Source: a virus. Taken from it: a DNA stretch of 53,614 nucleotides. Shown here piece by piece: positions 13,900-21,787 of this stretch. The number at the start of each line of letters is the position of its first letter. The first letter of the stretch is position 1. Location: positions 1 through 53,614 of the IMG/VR virus record IMGVR_UViG_3300034120_000351, one strand, 5' to 3'. A model generated the notes under the pieces. That model searched no databases and was not told the DNA's origin. It was given only the letters and a program-made list of their open reading frames with translations. A program made the position numbers and the translations under genes.

Positions 13900-15742
13900 C
13901 ATGGGTACTTGGGTGTTTGATACTGAAACTCTGCCTAACCGGACTCTGTTCTGCGCAAAGAACATTGAGACCGGCGAGTGGTTTGACTTGTGGCGTCATT
14001 CTGACGACGCCCCTGCTCGCCTCACTCGGTTTGTGCAGCAGTCAGACAGCACGTTCATCGGCTTCAACAGCAAGTCGTTTGACAACGCGGTTGTGGCGGC
14101 GTTCTGCCTCGGTAGGACTGAGATTGAGATCAAGCGGATTGCTGATGACATCATCACGAACCGCCTGTCGCCTTGGAACGCGATGCGTAAGCACAACCTG
14201 CGTGACATCATCATTGATGACATTGACTTGATTGAGGTCGCTCCCTCGTTTGTAGGTCTGAAAGCCTACGGCGCTCGCATGCATATGCCTAAGTTGCAGG
14301 ACATGCCGATCGCTCACGACGAGATGATCGCCCCTGATCAAGAGCCGATGCTACTTGAGTATTGCCACAATGACGTTGACACAACTGCTGAGCTGTTGAA
14401 TCAACTCGAAGGCGAGCTTTTGCTGCGCGTTGAGATGAGCCGCCGGTACGGAGCTGACATGCGTAGCAAGTCTGACTCACAAATGGCGGAACAGGCGTAC
14501 ATCACCAGCATGGGTCTCAAACGTCAAGAGAATGAGATCCCTAAGACGGTCAGATATACGCCTCCGGCATTCCTGAAGTTTATGGATGCCGAGCTACAGG
14601 GTCTGCTTGATCGTGTCTCTGAGCACGTGTTCAATATGAACCCTGCCACCGGACACGTCCAGCTTCCAGACTTTCTCGGGCAGCGGACGATTAAATTTGG
14701 CACCGGCGAGTACCAGCTCGGCGTGGGCGGCATTCACAGCGTGCATGATAAACAGGTGTGCCACATCGCCGGTGATGATCACATGTGCGACCTCGACGCG
14801 GCTTCGTTCTACCCGAGTATCATTCTTGAGTGCGGGTTTGTGCCCGCCGCGCTCGGCAAGCGCTTCGTTGAGGAGTACCGCAAGATTTACGAGCGCCGCC
14901 TCGAGGCAAAGCGCAACGGCGACAAGATCACTGACGCGACGCTGAAGATTTCGCTGAACGGCACGTTCGGCAAGCTCGCCAGCCGTTACTCGGTGTTGTA
15001 CTCGCCGGACTTGATGTTGGCGGTGACGCTGACTGGGCAGTTCACCCTGCTCATGTTGATTGAGTGGCTTGAGCGGGCAGGGGCTTTGACCTTGTCAGCT
15101 AATACCGACGGCATCGCGATCAAGTTCACAAAGGAACAGAAGGAGCTAGTTGAGAAGGTTGTCAATAAGTTTAGTGAGGTGTCCGGTTTCGTGTTTGAGT
15201 ACACGCCGTATCGCGCCCTCGCTATGAAGGACGTAAACAATTACATTGCGGTCAAGCCTGACCGGAAGCTGAAAGTCAAGGGCATCTATGCGCCGCTCTC
15301 TCTTAAGAAAAACCCAACGGCTCAGGTATCGTCAGATGCTGTCGGCGCGTGGTTGGCAAGCGGTACTCCGTTCGAAGAGACGATTAAGTCTGCTCCGTTT
15401 ACGCACTTCATTAGCGCAAGGAATGTCACTGGCGGTGGCCAGCAAGCTGGGGTTTACCTTGGCAAAGTCGTACGGTGGTATCAATCAACGGACACTGGCG
15501 GCGAGCCTATCAAGTATGCTACGAATGGCAACAAAGTCCCTAAGACCGAAGGCGCTAAGGCGTGCATGACCGTGCTTGACAAGGTCGCTCACCCTGCTGA
15601 TCTCGACTATGAATGGTATAACAAAGAGGCGATAAAAATCGCCATAGCGGTTGGCTGCTCGCAGTACCTCACCCCTGAGCAACTCGCTTTAGTGGCACCA
15701 CCACCTAAGAAAACTAGGAAAGTTAAAAATGGAACACGGTAA
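13883..15742 (+). CDS. family B DNA polymerase with 3'-5' exonuclease (about 619 aa)
   Basis: The replicative polymerase. The exonuclease motifs are VFDTETLPN (Exo I), FIGFNSKSFDN (Exo II) and YCHNDVDTT (Exo III). The polymerase motifs are CDLDAASFYPSI (motif A), LKISLNGTFGKLASR (motif B) and SANTDGIAI (motif C). Motif C has Asn and Gly where DTDS is usual, but keeps the second Asp. No Shine-Dalgarno sequence stands out; the ATG at 13883 overlaps the preceding gene, and the ATG at 13901, one base after its stop, is the alternative. The frame is also open further upstream. Confidence 0.88.
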   Translation: MSIKTDMGTWVFDTETLPNRTLFCAKNIETGEWFDLWRHSDDAPARLTRFVQQSDSTFIGFNSKSFDNAVVAAFCLGRTEIEIKRIADDIITNRLSPWNAMRKHNLRDIIIDDIDLIEVAPSFVGLKAYGARMHMPKLQDMPIAHDEMIAPDQEPMLLEYCHNDVDTTAELLNQLEGELLLRVEMSRRYGADMRSKSDSQMAEQAYITSMGLKRQENEIPKTVRYTPPAFLKFMDAELQGLLDRVSEHVFNMNPATGHVQLPDFLGQRTIKFGTGEYQLGVGGIHSVHDKQVCHIAGDDHMCDLDAASFYPSIILECGFVPAALGKRFVEEYRKIYERRLEAKRNGDKITDATLKISLNGTFGKLASRYSVLYSPDLMLAVTLTGQFTLLMLIEWLERAGALTLSANTDGIAIKFTKEQKELVEKVVNKFSEVSGFVFEYTPYRALAMKDVNNYIAVKPDRKLKVKGIYAPLSLKKNPTAQVSSDAVGAWLASGTPFEETIKSAPFTHFISARNVTGGGQQAGVYLGKVVRWYQSTDTGGEPIKYATNGNKVPKTEGAKACMTVLDKVAHPADLDYEWYNKEAIKIAIAVGCSQYLTPEQLALVAPPPKKTRKVKNGTR

Positions 15743-16097
15743 TCAACGAACTGTCTACGTAGTACAAGTAGACAACAATAAAGACCTCTCGGACGCGAAG
15801 AAGTACGGCGCGTTGCGTGCGGTCTTCGGTAACCCGCGCAAGCCCTACGACACGATGAGCATGATCGCTAAGGCGCGTCGTGTCATGTCTGAATGGCAAA
15901 ATGGTGACCATTTGTTGATGGTAGGCGACCCCACACTGTGTGCAGTATGCATGGTGGTGGCTAGCGAGCAGGACGACATTATCAATGTGCTGAGCTGGGA
16001 TCGTAACTCGTTCTCGTACATGCCTCAGCGTTGGGACTTTGGTCAGATGGGTCTCGACTACGACGATTTTGAAGCAGCGGATGACAAACCGCTTTAA
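15729..16097 (+). CDS. conserved phage hypothetical protein (122 aa)
   Basis: An alpha/beta protein with strands TVYVVQVD and HLLMVGDPTLCAVCMVVA and an acidic C-terminus (GLDYDDFEAADDKPL). It starts 14 bases inside the polymerase gene. Proteins of this kind accompany phage replication genes; no activity is assigned. Confidence 0.72.
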   Translation: MEHGNQRTVYVVQVDNNKDLSDAKKYGALRAVFGNPRKPYDTMSMIAKARRVMSEWQNGDHLLMVGDPTLCAVCMVVASEQDDIINVLSWDRNSFSYMPQRWDFGQMGLDYDDFEAADDKPL

Positions 16098-16116
16098 CCC
16101 ACGAAAGGAGAAAAAT

Positions 16117-16857
16117 ATGTCAAACTGGCAAGACGCCTTGAGAAAAGGTAAACAGGATGTACCGCCCCGTATTTGCATTTACGGGGGTCACGGTATCGGT
16201 AAATCCACCTTGGCTAGCAAGTTCCCAGCGCCGATTTTCATCAGCACTGAGGACGGTCTAGACTCGTTGGATGTTACCAGCTTCCCGCGTGCAACTAAGG
16301 TTGAGGACGTGGTCGAGAACATCAAGACCCTCATCAAAGAGGAACATGAGTTCAAGACCGTCGTAATTGACTCGGTTGATTGGCTCATCGAGCCGCTCAT
16401 CGTGAGCAACGTGGAATCGTCACACGACGCAAAAGACCTCGCCTACGGTAAAGGTCAGATGCTGGTTGCTGAGGAGTTCCGCGAGATCCTGCAGGGGTTG
16501 GACGTGCTGCGCGTAAAGCGCCGTATGAACATCGTGCTGATCGCTCACGCTGCTGTGGTGAAGTTTGAAGACCCGCGCACCGAACCCTACGACCGCTACC
16601 AGCCGAAGCTGCCTAACCGCTGCAACGCGCTGCTGCAGGAGTGGGCTGATGTGCTTGCGTTTGCCGCATTCAAGGTGATCATTCGCAAGTCTGACTCCGG
16701 TTTCAATAACCAGAAGAACCGAGGCGTAACGACAGGTGAGCGCTTGCTCCACTTTGTTGAGAACCCCGCGTTCGCTGCTAAGAACCGGTATACCTGTCCC
16801 GAAGAGATTGAGATGTCCATCGAAAATCTCGAAAAATTGATTCCCATTGCTAAATAA
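16117..16857 (+). CDS. RecA-like recombination ATPase, Sak4-like (246 aa)
   Basis: Walker A is GGHGIGKST at 23-31, and Walker B-like TVVIDSVDWL follows at about 84-93. The overall order and length match the AAA_24/Sak4 group of phage RecA-core ATPases that act in single-strand annealing and replication. The ATG at 16117 has AAAGGAG 8 bases upstream, so it is preferred to the longer frame. The next gene encodes a DUF669 protein, the usual single-strand-binding partner. Confidence 0.85.
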   Translation: MSNWQDALRKGKQDVPPRICIYGGHGIGKSTLASKFPAPIFISTEDGLDSLDVTSFPRATKVEDVVENIKTLIKEEHEFKTVVIDSVDWLIEPLIVSNVESSHDAKDLAYGKGQMLVAEEFREILQGLDVLRVKRRMNIVLIAHAAVVKFEDPRTEPYDRYQPKLPNRCNALLQEWADVLAFAAFKVIIRKSDSGFNNQKNRGVTTGERLLHFVENPAFAAKNRYTCPEEIEMSIENLEKLIPIAK

Positions 16858-16873
16858 CTGAAGGAGCATTACC

Positions 16874-17374
16874 ATGGCTAAATTTGGATTTGACGTCTCT
16901 GACGTCGCCCCCGACACCGGTACTACCGGTGGTTCTTACGACCCCATCCCTGATGGTGAGTACATTCTGAAAGCGCTCGACGCTGAAGAGAAAACAACTA
17001 GCGCTGGTACGGGTTCGTACATCAAAGCGAAGTTTGAGGTCGTCAAGGGTGAGTTCGCCGGTCGCTTGATCTGGCAAAACTTCAACATCAACAACCCTAG
17101 CGAGAAGGCACAGCGTATCGGTCGTCAACAGCTGGTGGCTTGGTCTACCGCGTGTGGCAAGCCCGATGCCGACGACACTGACAAGCTGCTTGAGAAGCCT
17201 TTCCGCGCAGCGGTCAGCATTGAGAAGGGTACTGGTGGTTATTCTGACAGTAACCGCATCAAAGCGTTCTTGTTTGATCAGGAAGCCGCCACGCCAGCTA
17301 AGGCTGCACCGGCTAAAGCCGCCGCTCCTAAGGCAGCAGCCCCCGCCGCTAAGTCCGCTAACCCTTGGGACTAA
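16874..17374 (+). CDS. DUF669 protein, probable single-strand DNA-binding (166 aa)
   Basis: The N-terminal 120 residues fit DUF669: a YDPIPDGEYI strand followed by GSYIKAKFEVV and then GRLIWQNFNI. The C-terminal 40 residues are a low-complexity Ala/Pro/Lys tail ending NPWD. A short aromatic-acidic C-terminus is a common SSB feature for partner docking. It probably coats single strands together with the upstream ATPase. Confidence 0.82.
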   Translation: MAKFGFDVSDVAPDTGTTGGSYDPIPDGEYILKALDAEEKTTSAGTGSYIKAKFEVVKGEFAGRLIWQNFNINNPSEKAQRIGRQQLVAWSTACGKPDADDTDKLLEKPFRAAVSIEKGTGGYSDSNRIKAFLFDQEAATPAKAAPAKAAAPKAAAPAAKSANPWD

Positions 17375-17377
17375 ACC

Positions 17378-18214
17378 ATGGTAGCCATACCGCCCCGACC
17401 AGAGCAGCAGATCATCAATAGGGTGTACGCTGCTATTGAGAAAGAGAAGTCAAACCCTGACCTCTACCTCGGGCGGCTTGGCTCGTCTTTCATAGGCGAA
17501 GAATGCATACGACAAATCTGGCTTGACTGGCGCGGGTTCGCCCGCGAAGGTTTTGAGGGACGTATGCTTCGCCTATTTGAGACGGGACACCTGCAAGAAG
17601 AGCGGATCGTAGCTGATTTGCGCCGCGCAGGGTTTGCCGTCTGGGATAAGCGGGAGGACGGTCGTCAGTTTGAGTTCATAGATGACACAGGTCACTTTAT
17701 TACTAAGGTGGACGGAGTCATCAAAGATGTGCCAGACTGCGACACACCTCACGTGCTCGAGGTCAAGACGCACAACAAGAACAGCTTCAGCGGAGTCGTC
17801 AAGAAGGGTATTCAGGAGTCCAAGCCGTTACACTATGCTCAGGTGCAAATCAGCATGGCGCTCGGCGGGTTCACCCGCGCCCTCTACGTCGCAGTCTGCA
17901 AAGACGATGAACAGTTCTACGTTGAGCGCGTCAAGGAAGACAAGAGCGAGCAAAAGAAACTGCAACAGAAAATCATCAAGCTGACCGAGGCGCGTCTGCG
18001 CCCTGCCGGTATAAGTGATGACGGTAGCAGCTTCGGGTGTAAGTTTTGTAGCATGAAGGCGGTCTGCACTCGTGAGGCTGAACCCTTACGTCACTGCCGC
18101 ACATGCACTATGGCCACGCCGACCCCAGCAGGGACTTGGACGTGTGAACTCAACAAAGAAACTCTCAGCATGGACGCTCAACGAGCTGGCTGTGAGAATT
18201 ACGAGGCTTTATGA
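17378..18214 (+). CDS. PD-(D/E)XK exonuclease with Cys-rich C-terminus (278 aa)
   Basis: A nuclease core of the PD-(D/E)XK superfamily: a helix with ETGHLQEERI near 67, TKVDGVI near 110 (the D), HVLEVKTHN near 127 (the ExK) and HYAQVQISMAL near 150 (the QxxxY-like helix). The C-terminal 65 residues carry CKFC, a following C, HCRTC, and further C residues, which could hold zinc or an iron-sulfur cluster. It probably resects double-stranded ends for the Sak4/DUF669 annealing pair. Confidence 0.8.
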   Translation: MVAIPPRPEQQIINRVYAAIEKEKSNPDLYLGRLGSSFIGEECIRQIWLDWRGFAREGFEGRMLRLFETGHLQEERIVADLRRAGFAVWDKREDGRQFEFIDDTGHFITKVDGVIKDVPDCDTPHVLEVKTHNKNSFSGVVKKGIQESKPLHYAQVQISMALGGFTRALYVAVCKDDEQFYVERVKEDKSEQKKLQQKIIKLTEARLRPAGISDDGSSFGCKFCSMKAVCTREAEPLRHCRTCTMATPTPAGTWTCELNKETLSMDAQRAGCENYEAL

Positions 18215-18687
18215 TTACAATCGGTATTGATCCAGGACTCAGTGGCGCTATCGGCGTTCTTCGTGATGGCGTGTACGTAGCCGTGGAAGATATGCCGGTC
18301 GTAGCCAAAGGCTCTGGTGCTGTGAAGAACGAAGTCGACCCCGCTGGGTTAATCACCCTGCTCAAGAAGCACGTCCCCGCTGAGGAGGCGGTATGCGTTG
18401 CGCTTGAGCGGGTGAACGCCATGCCTGGACAAGGGTCGTCTTCTATCTTCAGCTTAGGGGACAGCTTCGGCTCTGCCCGAGCCGCTATTGCGGGGTGTCG
18501 GTTTGAGACCGTCTACATGACTCCTTCGCAATGGAAGAAACATTTCAAACTGACCAGCGACAAAGAAATGAGCAGGGCGCTCGCGATTCGCATGTTCCCT
18601 GAAGCGCCGTTGAATCTGAAAAAGCATTCTGATCGTGCAGAGGCGTTGCTCATGGCTCGTTGGCTTTACGAGACGAGGTACAAATGA
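18211..18687 (+). CDS. RuvC-like Holliday junction resolvase (158 aa)
   Basis: An RNase H-fold resolvase. GIDPGLSGAIG at 5-15 carries the first Asp (D7), VALERV near 68 the Glu, and KHSDRAEALLMARW near 140 the terminal acidic residues. It would resolve branched replication intermediates before packaging. It overlaps the nuclease gene by 4 bases (ATGA). Confidence 0.88.
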   Translation: MITIGIDPGLSGAIGVLRDGVYVAVEDMPVVAKGSGAVKNEVDPAGLITLLKKHVPAEEAVCVALERVNAMPGQGSSSIFSLGDSFGSARAAIAGCRFETVYMTPSQWKKHFKLTSDKEMSRALAIRMFPEAPLNLKKHSDRAEALLMARWLYETRYK

Positions 18688-18923
18688 TTGAGACTCAGAT
18701 TAAGGGTATACCCTGCCAAGTCGAAATGACCGGCGGGTATTACCAGAGACCAGACTACAACACGTGGGCTAGCGACTGGGATTATTACGGCGGCTGGTTT
18801 GACGTGGAGTTTGAGGTGTATGACCGTAAAGGTTATAAGGCAAAATGGCTTGAGAAGAAGATGACCGCTGACGACGAGAAGCGTATCATCAGAGAACTAA
18901 CTGAAAACGCAGGAGAACATTAA
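18684..18923 (+). CDS. small hypothetical protein (79 aa)
   Basis: The ATG at 18684 overlaps the resolvase stop (ATGA) and is preferred to an upstream frame start. The product is rich in Trp and Tyr (YYQRPDYNTWASDWDYYGGW) and has a charged C-terminal helix. It looks like a small beta-rich phage protein of unknown function. Confidence 0.66.
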   Translation: MIETQIKGIPCQVEMTGGYYQRPDYNTWASDWDYYGGWFDVEFEVYDRKGYKAKWLEKKMTADDEKRIIRELTENAGEH

Positions 18924-19105
18924 TGGAAAAATTTGAACCCGCATGCCCTTGGCATATTCGAGTCGGTGACTTGTTCATCGCTCCTGGTCGCATACCTAAC
19001 ACCGGCACGGTCTGGATTGGTGAAGTGGAAGGCGGCGAAGGTGGAGAGTTCAAGACTGAAGACCTCGCTGAAGTGCTGCGCAAATTTTATAACGAAAACT
19101 TCTGA
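18923..19105 (+). CDS. small hypothetical protein (60 aa)
   Basis: A 60-residue protein, mostly beta (HIRVGDLFIAPGRI, then GTVWIGEVEGGEGGEF), followed by a short helix. GGAG is upstream. Function unknown. Confidence 0.62.
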   Translation: MEKFEPACPWHIRVGDLFIAPGRIPNTGTVWIGEVEGGEGGEFKTEDLAEVLRKFYNENF

Positions 19106-19512
19106 TGGCTAAACTCGCCCCCACTCGGGTCAAGAAGCAAGTCGGTCTCAATCCGGTTGCTCAGCTGATGGCGCGTCAAACTATGCGTAAGGCTATCCTT
19201 GATCAAAAGATCCAGCTCTACATGCGTGACGAAGGCGCTCCTTGTGTTGACTTCTGCGTGCCGATGTGGATGACGTTTCGCGCCTTAGTTGGTGCGGCAG
19301 CAGCTGACCCGAAAGTGGGTGTTGAGAACTATGAAGTGAGAATCATTCGCGGGGCTATTTCCGCGCTTGAGCAGATGATAACTGATAACGAATACCGCCG
19401 CGTAAATATTATTTCACTTGAGACAGCGCTTGACTGCGCCTACGCACTAGTTAACAAGGTTAACTCCGTGCTGTTCAATCAAGAGTGGAATAGGCTCGCG
19501 GGCGGTGCTTAA
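19105..19512 (+). CDS. hypothetical protein (135 aa)
   Basis: A helical protein with a basic N-terminus (MAKLAPTRVKKQVGL) and three or four long helices. It overlaps both neighbours. No recognisable domain. Its place late in the recombination operon does not define a role. Confidence 0.68.
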   Translation: MAKLAPTRVKKQVGLNPVAQLMARQTMRKAILDQKIQLYMRDEGAPCVDFCVPMWMTFRALVGAAAADPKVGVENYEVRIIRGAISALEQMITDNEYRRVNIISLETALDCAYALVNKVNSVLFNQEWNRLAGGA

Positions 19513-19712
19513 TGCCGTGGGCGTATATTCGCTCACTGCTCGGACCAGGACTTCACTGGGACAGAACCCAGCGAGAGTTGTTAGACGCTATAGCTCGCGC
19601 TGATCGCGAGGGGCAACCTGACGCCGCTGATCACATTCGCATCATACTCAGGTTGCGTAACCGCGTGCTCATGGACGTTGAGCAAAAAGAAACCCCGCCG
19701 GAGCGGGGTTAA
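19512..19712 (+). CDS. small hypothetical protein (66 aa), last gene of the rightward block
   Basis: A helical 66-residue protein. Its last codons (TPPERG-stop) lie inside the terminator hairpin at 19691-19710, so the end of this gene and the terminator of the opposite strand share sequence. Function unknown. Confidence 0.62.
   Translation: MPWAYIRSLLGPGLHWDRTQRELLDAIARADREGQPDAADHIRIILRLRNRVLMDVEQKETPPERG
19691..19710 (-). terminator. intrinsic terminator of the leftward late operon
   Basis: AACCCCGC and GCGGGGTT pair as an 8-base stem with a 4-base loop. On the minus strand the hairpin is followed by TTTCTTTTT, a good U tract, and it lies 40 bases past the last late gene. On the plus strand the following bases are AAAAG, so it is probably one-directional. 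Confidence 0.75.
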
Positions 19713-19750
19713 AAGTGGCAACTGCTCTTGAGGAGACAGTGAGGTGAATT

Positions 19751-21787
19751 TTACTTCATTTTCTTGAGGTCTGCCTCGATGTCCGCATCAATGTCCGGAC
19801 CGGTCATCAAGTTGCCAGGGAAGTTACCGGTTTCAGGCGTGTCGATATCCTCCGGTTTAGCGTTAGGGTCAATGGGCGAAGGCGGGAACGCCGCCGTAGT
19901 ACCCATAATCGCGCCGGTTTCACCCTTACCGAGTCGGGCAGCACCCGCAGCGGCTTTCACGTCATACTGCTCGATCAATTTGACCGCTGCCGCAACTTCA
20001 TGCGGGTCGCTTGACATGAGCAGTTTTCCTACCTTCTCAGCGACTTCGTCAGTCATCGTGGCGCTACGTGCCAGACGCGCTGCCATATTCGTGAGAGACC
20101 CCCAGAATCCTCCCGAGACGGCATCCGCAACCGCTGTGCCCACACCTGAGCCTTCCTCAAAGCGTTCGCGTGCCTGAGTGCGTCTTCCGGTAGCCGCGCC
20201 ACCGAGAATGCGGTTGGATTGTTGGAACAACTGAGCCTCACGCTCAAGCGCGGACTTGAACATGTCAAACTTAGCGGGGCTGTCAAACAGCGGCTGCAAC
20301 TTAGCTTGCATCTCAGGAGAGCCGATGACGCGCTGGGCAGCGTTGATATTGCTTGACGGATCCATGATCTTGCTGTACAAATCGCGCACCACACCTGTGC
20401 GGAATGCGTCTTTCTCAGCGACACCCATTTTGCTGATCATGTCAATGACCTGCTCGTGGTCGAGCTTGTTGAAGTCATTCATACCCGCACGCATCGCATC
20501 AAGCACTTCCATGTCACCGGAGTAGGCTTGACGAGCTTTGAGATAAGGCGAGTTTGCGCCGCCGGTGGCTTCATCAATCGCGTTCACGTAGACGTTACGC
20601 AACTGCTTCAGGGCGTTAGCTTCAGCGCTGCTCATACCCTGAGCGCTCTTGTAACCGGCTTCAATCGTAGCGTCAATACCGCGCTTGATGTAATCAAGAG
20701 TGCGGACATCGGGCAATTTTGTCAACTCAAGGATCTCATTGCCGTTAGCGTCAAATTTACCGCTAGGTTTGTAGATTTCGGGCAGGGCAAACTTGCTGGG
20801 GTCTTCACCGCGCAACTTAGCCGCTTGAGCCTCAGTGTCGGCGATGCTACGCGCCTTACTCCAGAAATCTTGAAAGCGGGGGTTCTTCAAAGCATCGATG
20901 ATGCGGGGATCATCTACGTCACCGAAAGCGTACGCGTCGTCATAGAGCGTATTAGCTTGCTTACGCAGATCTGCCACCATTTTCTGTTCATCAGCGTAGA
21001 AGTTACCAGACTTGATACCTTTACGGGTCTGGGCGTAAGTGCGCTCACGAGCACCCGCTGTCTGCTCGCCGAGCTTCTTCTCAACCAGACGACCGCTGGG
21101 ACCGCTACGCTGGGCGACGGTCTCTGCGAGGTCAACCAGCGCGGGATCAGCGTTGGCGATTGTTGAGGGAATGTTACGAGCGCGATCCTGCAAGACCTTC
21201 TGCTCAATCTGCTGAGGGGTCATCCCTGATTCGTTGAAAGCGCGGGAGACTTTACCTACGGCGGCTTTAGTCACGCTAGCTTCGCTCGGGGCGAGTCTGT
21301 CACGCAGCCACTTAGCAGCCGCACCTGTTCCGCGAATAACTCCTGGAGCCGCTGTGCCGACGCCAGTGCCAATGACCGTGCCGGTCACAGCGCCTGAGCC
21401 GCGCTCATTAGGCTGGGCAGAACCCGCGCCGGAGATGCCGCCGGTTACGCCGCCGGTCACTGCGCCGCGCACATACGGGTTAGCGGCTAAGCGCGACAAC
21501 GCACTCGCGGCAACCGGCGCGGTAGCGCCTCCCGTAGCGGGAGCGGTCAACATCGCCGCCAGCGCGGGAGCAGCCCCGCCGCCGAACTCAAGAGCAGGAG
21601 CTACGAATGGGTTCTCCTTAGAATACTGCGCGTACTCTTGATTGATTCTAGCGAGTTCAGCCTCGTAACCTTTGCTACCGGCGAGCTTGGAGCGGAGCCA
21701 TGCTTCGGCTTCATCACCCCAGCCCATACCGAGACCTTGACCGATAGCGGCGCGAGCACCGCCCAAGTAAGGATTAGCTGTAGCCAT
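19751..21787 (-). CDS. probable DNA ejection / internal virion protein (678 aa)
   Basis: A large Ala/Gly-rich protein. An N-terminal region of about 170 residues is full of small residues (GGVTGGISGAG-like runs) that could enter a membrane. The rest is charged, helical and probably coiled-coil. It is the last of four large proteins behind the gp10-like tail gene, where P22-like phages encode the proteins ejected into the cell with the DNA. No enzymatic motif is seen. The role is inferred from composition and position. Confidence 0.65.
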   Translation of the reverse strand: MATANPYLGGARAAIGQGLGMGWGDEAEAWLRSKLAGSKGYEAELARINQEYAQYSKENPFVAPALEFGGGAAPALAAMLTAPATGGATAPVAASALSRLAANPYVRGAVTGGVTGGISGAGSAQPNERGSGAVTGTVIGTGVGTAAPGVIRGTGAAAKWLRDRLAPSEASVTKAAVGKVSRAFNESGMTPQQIEQKVLQDRARNIPSTIANADPALVDLAETVAQRSGPSGRLVEKKLGEQTAGARERTYAQTRKGIKSGNFYADEQKMVADLRKQANTLYDDAYAFGDVDDPRIIDALKNPRFQDFWSKARSIADTEAQAAKLRGEDPSKFALPEIYKPSGKFDANGNEILELTKLPDVRTLDYIKRGIDATIEAGYKSAQGMSSAEANALKQLRNVYVNAIDEATGGANSPYLKARQAYSGDMEVLDAMRAGMNDFNKLDHEQVIDMISKMGVAEKDAFRTGVVRDLYSKIMDPSSNINAAQRVIGSPEMQAKLQPLFDSPAKFDMFKSALEREAQLFQQSNRILGGAATGRRTQARERFEEGSGVGTAVADAVSGGFWGSLTNMAARLARSATMTDEVAEKVGKLLMSSDPHEVAAAVKLIEQYDVKAAAGAARLGKGETGAIMGTTAAFPPSPIDPNAKPEDIDTPETGNFPGNLMTGPDIDADIEADLKKMK

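Noticed and set aside
20456-21166. 236-residue plus-strand frame inside the 678-residue late gene
   Set aside because: Antisense to a well-supported late gene, no ribosome site, no recognisable domain.
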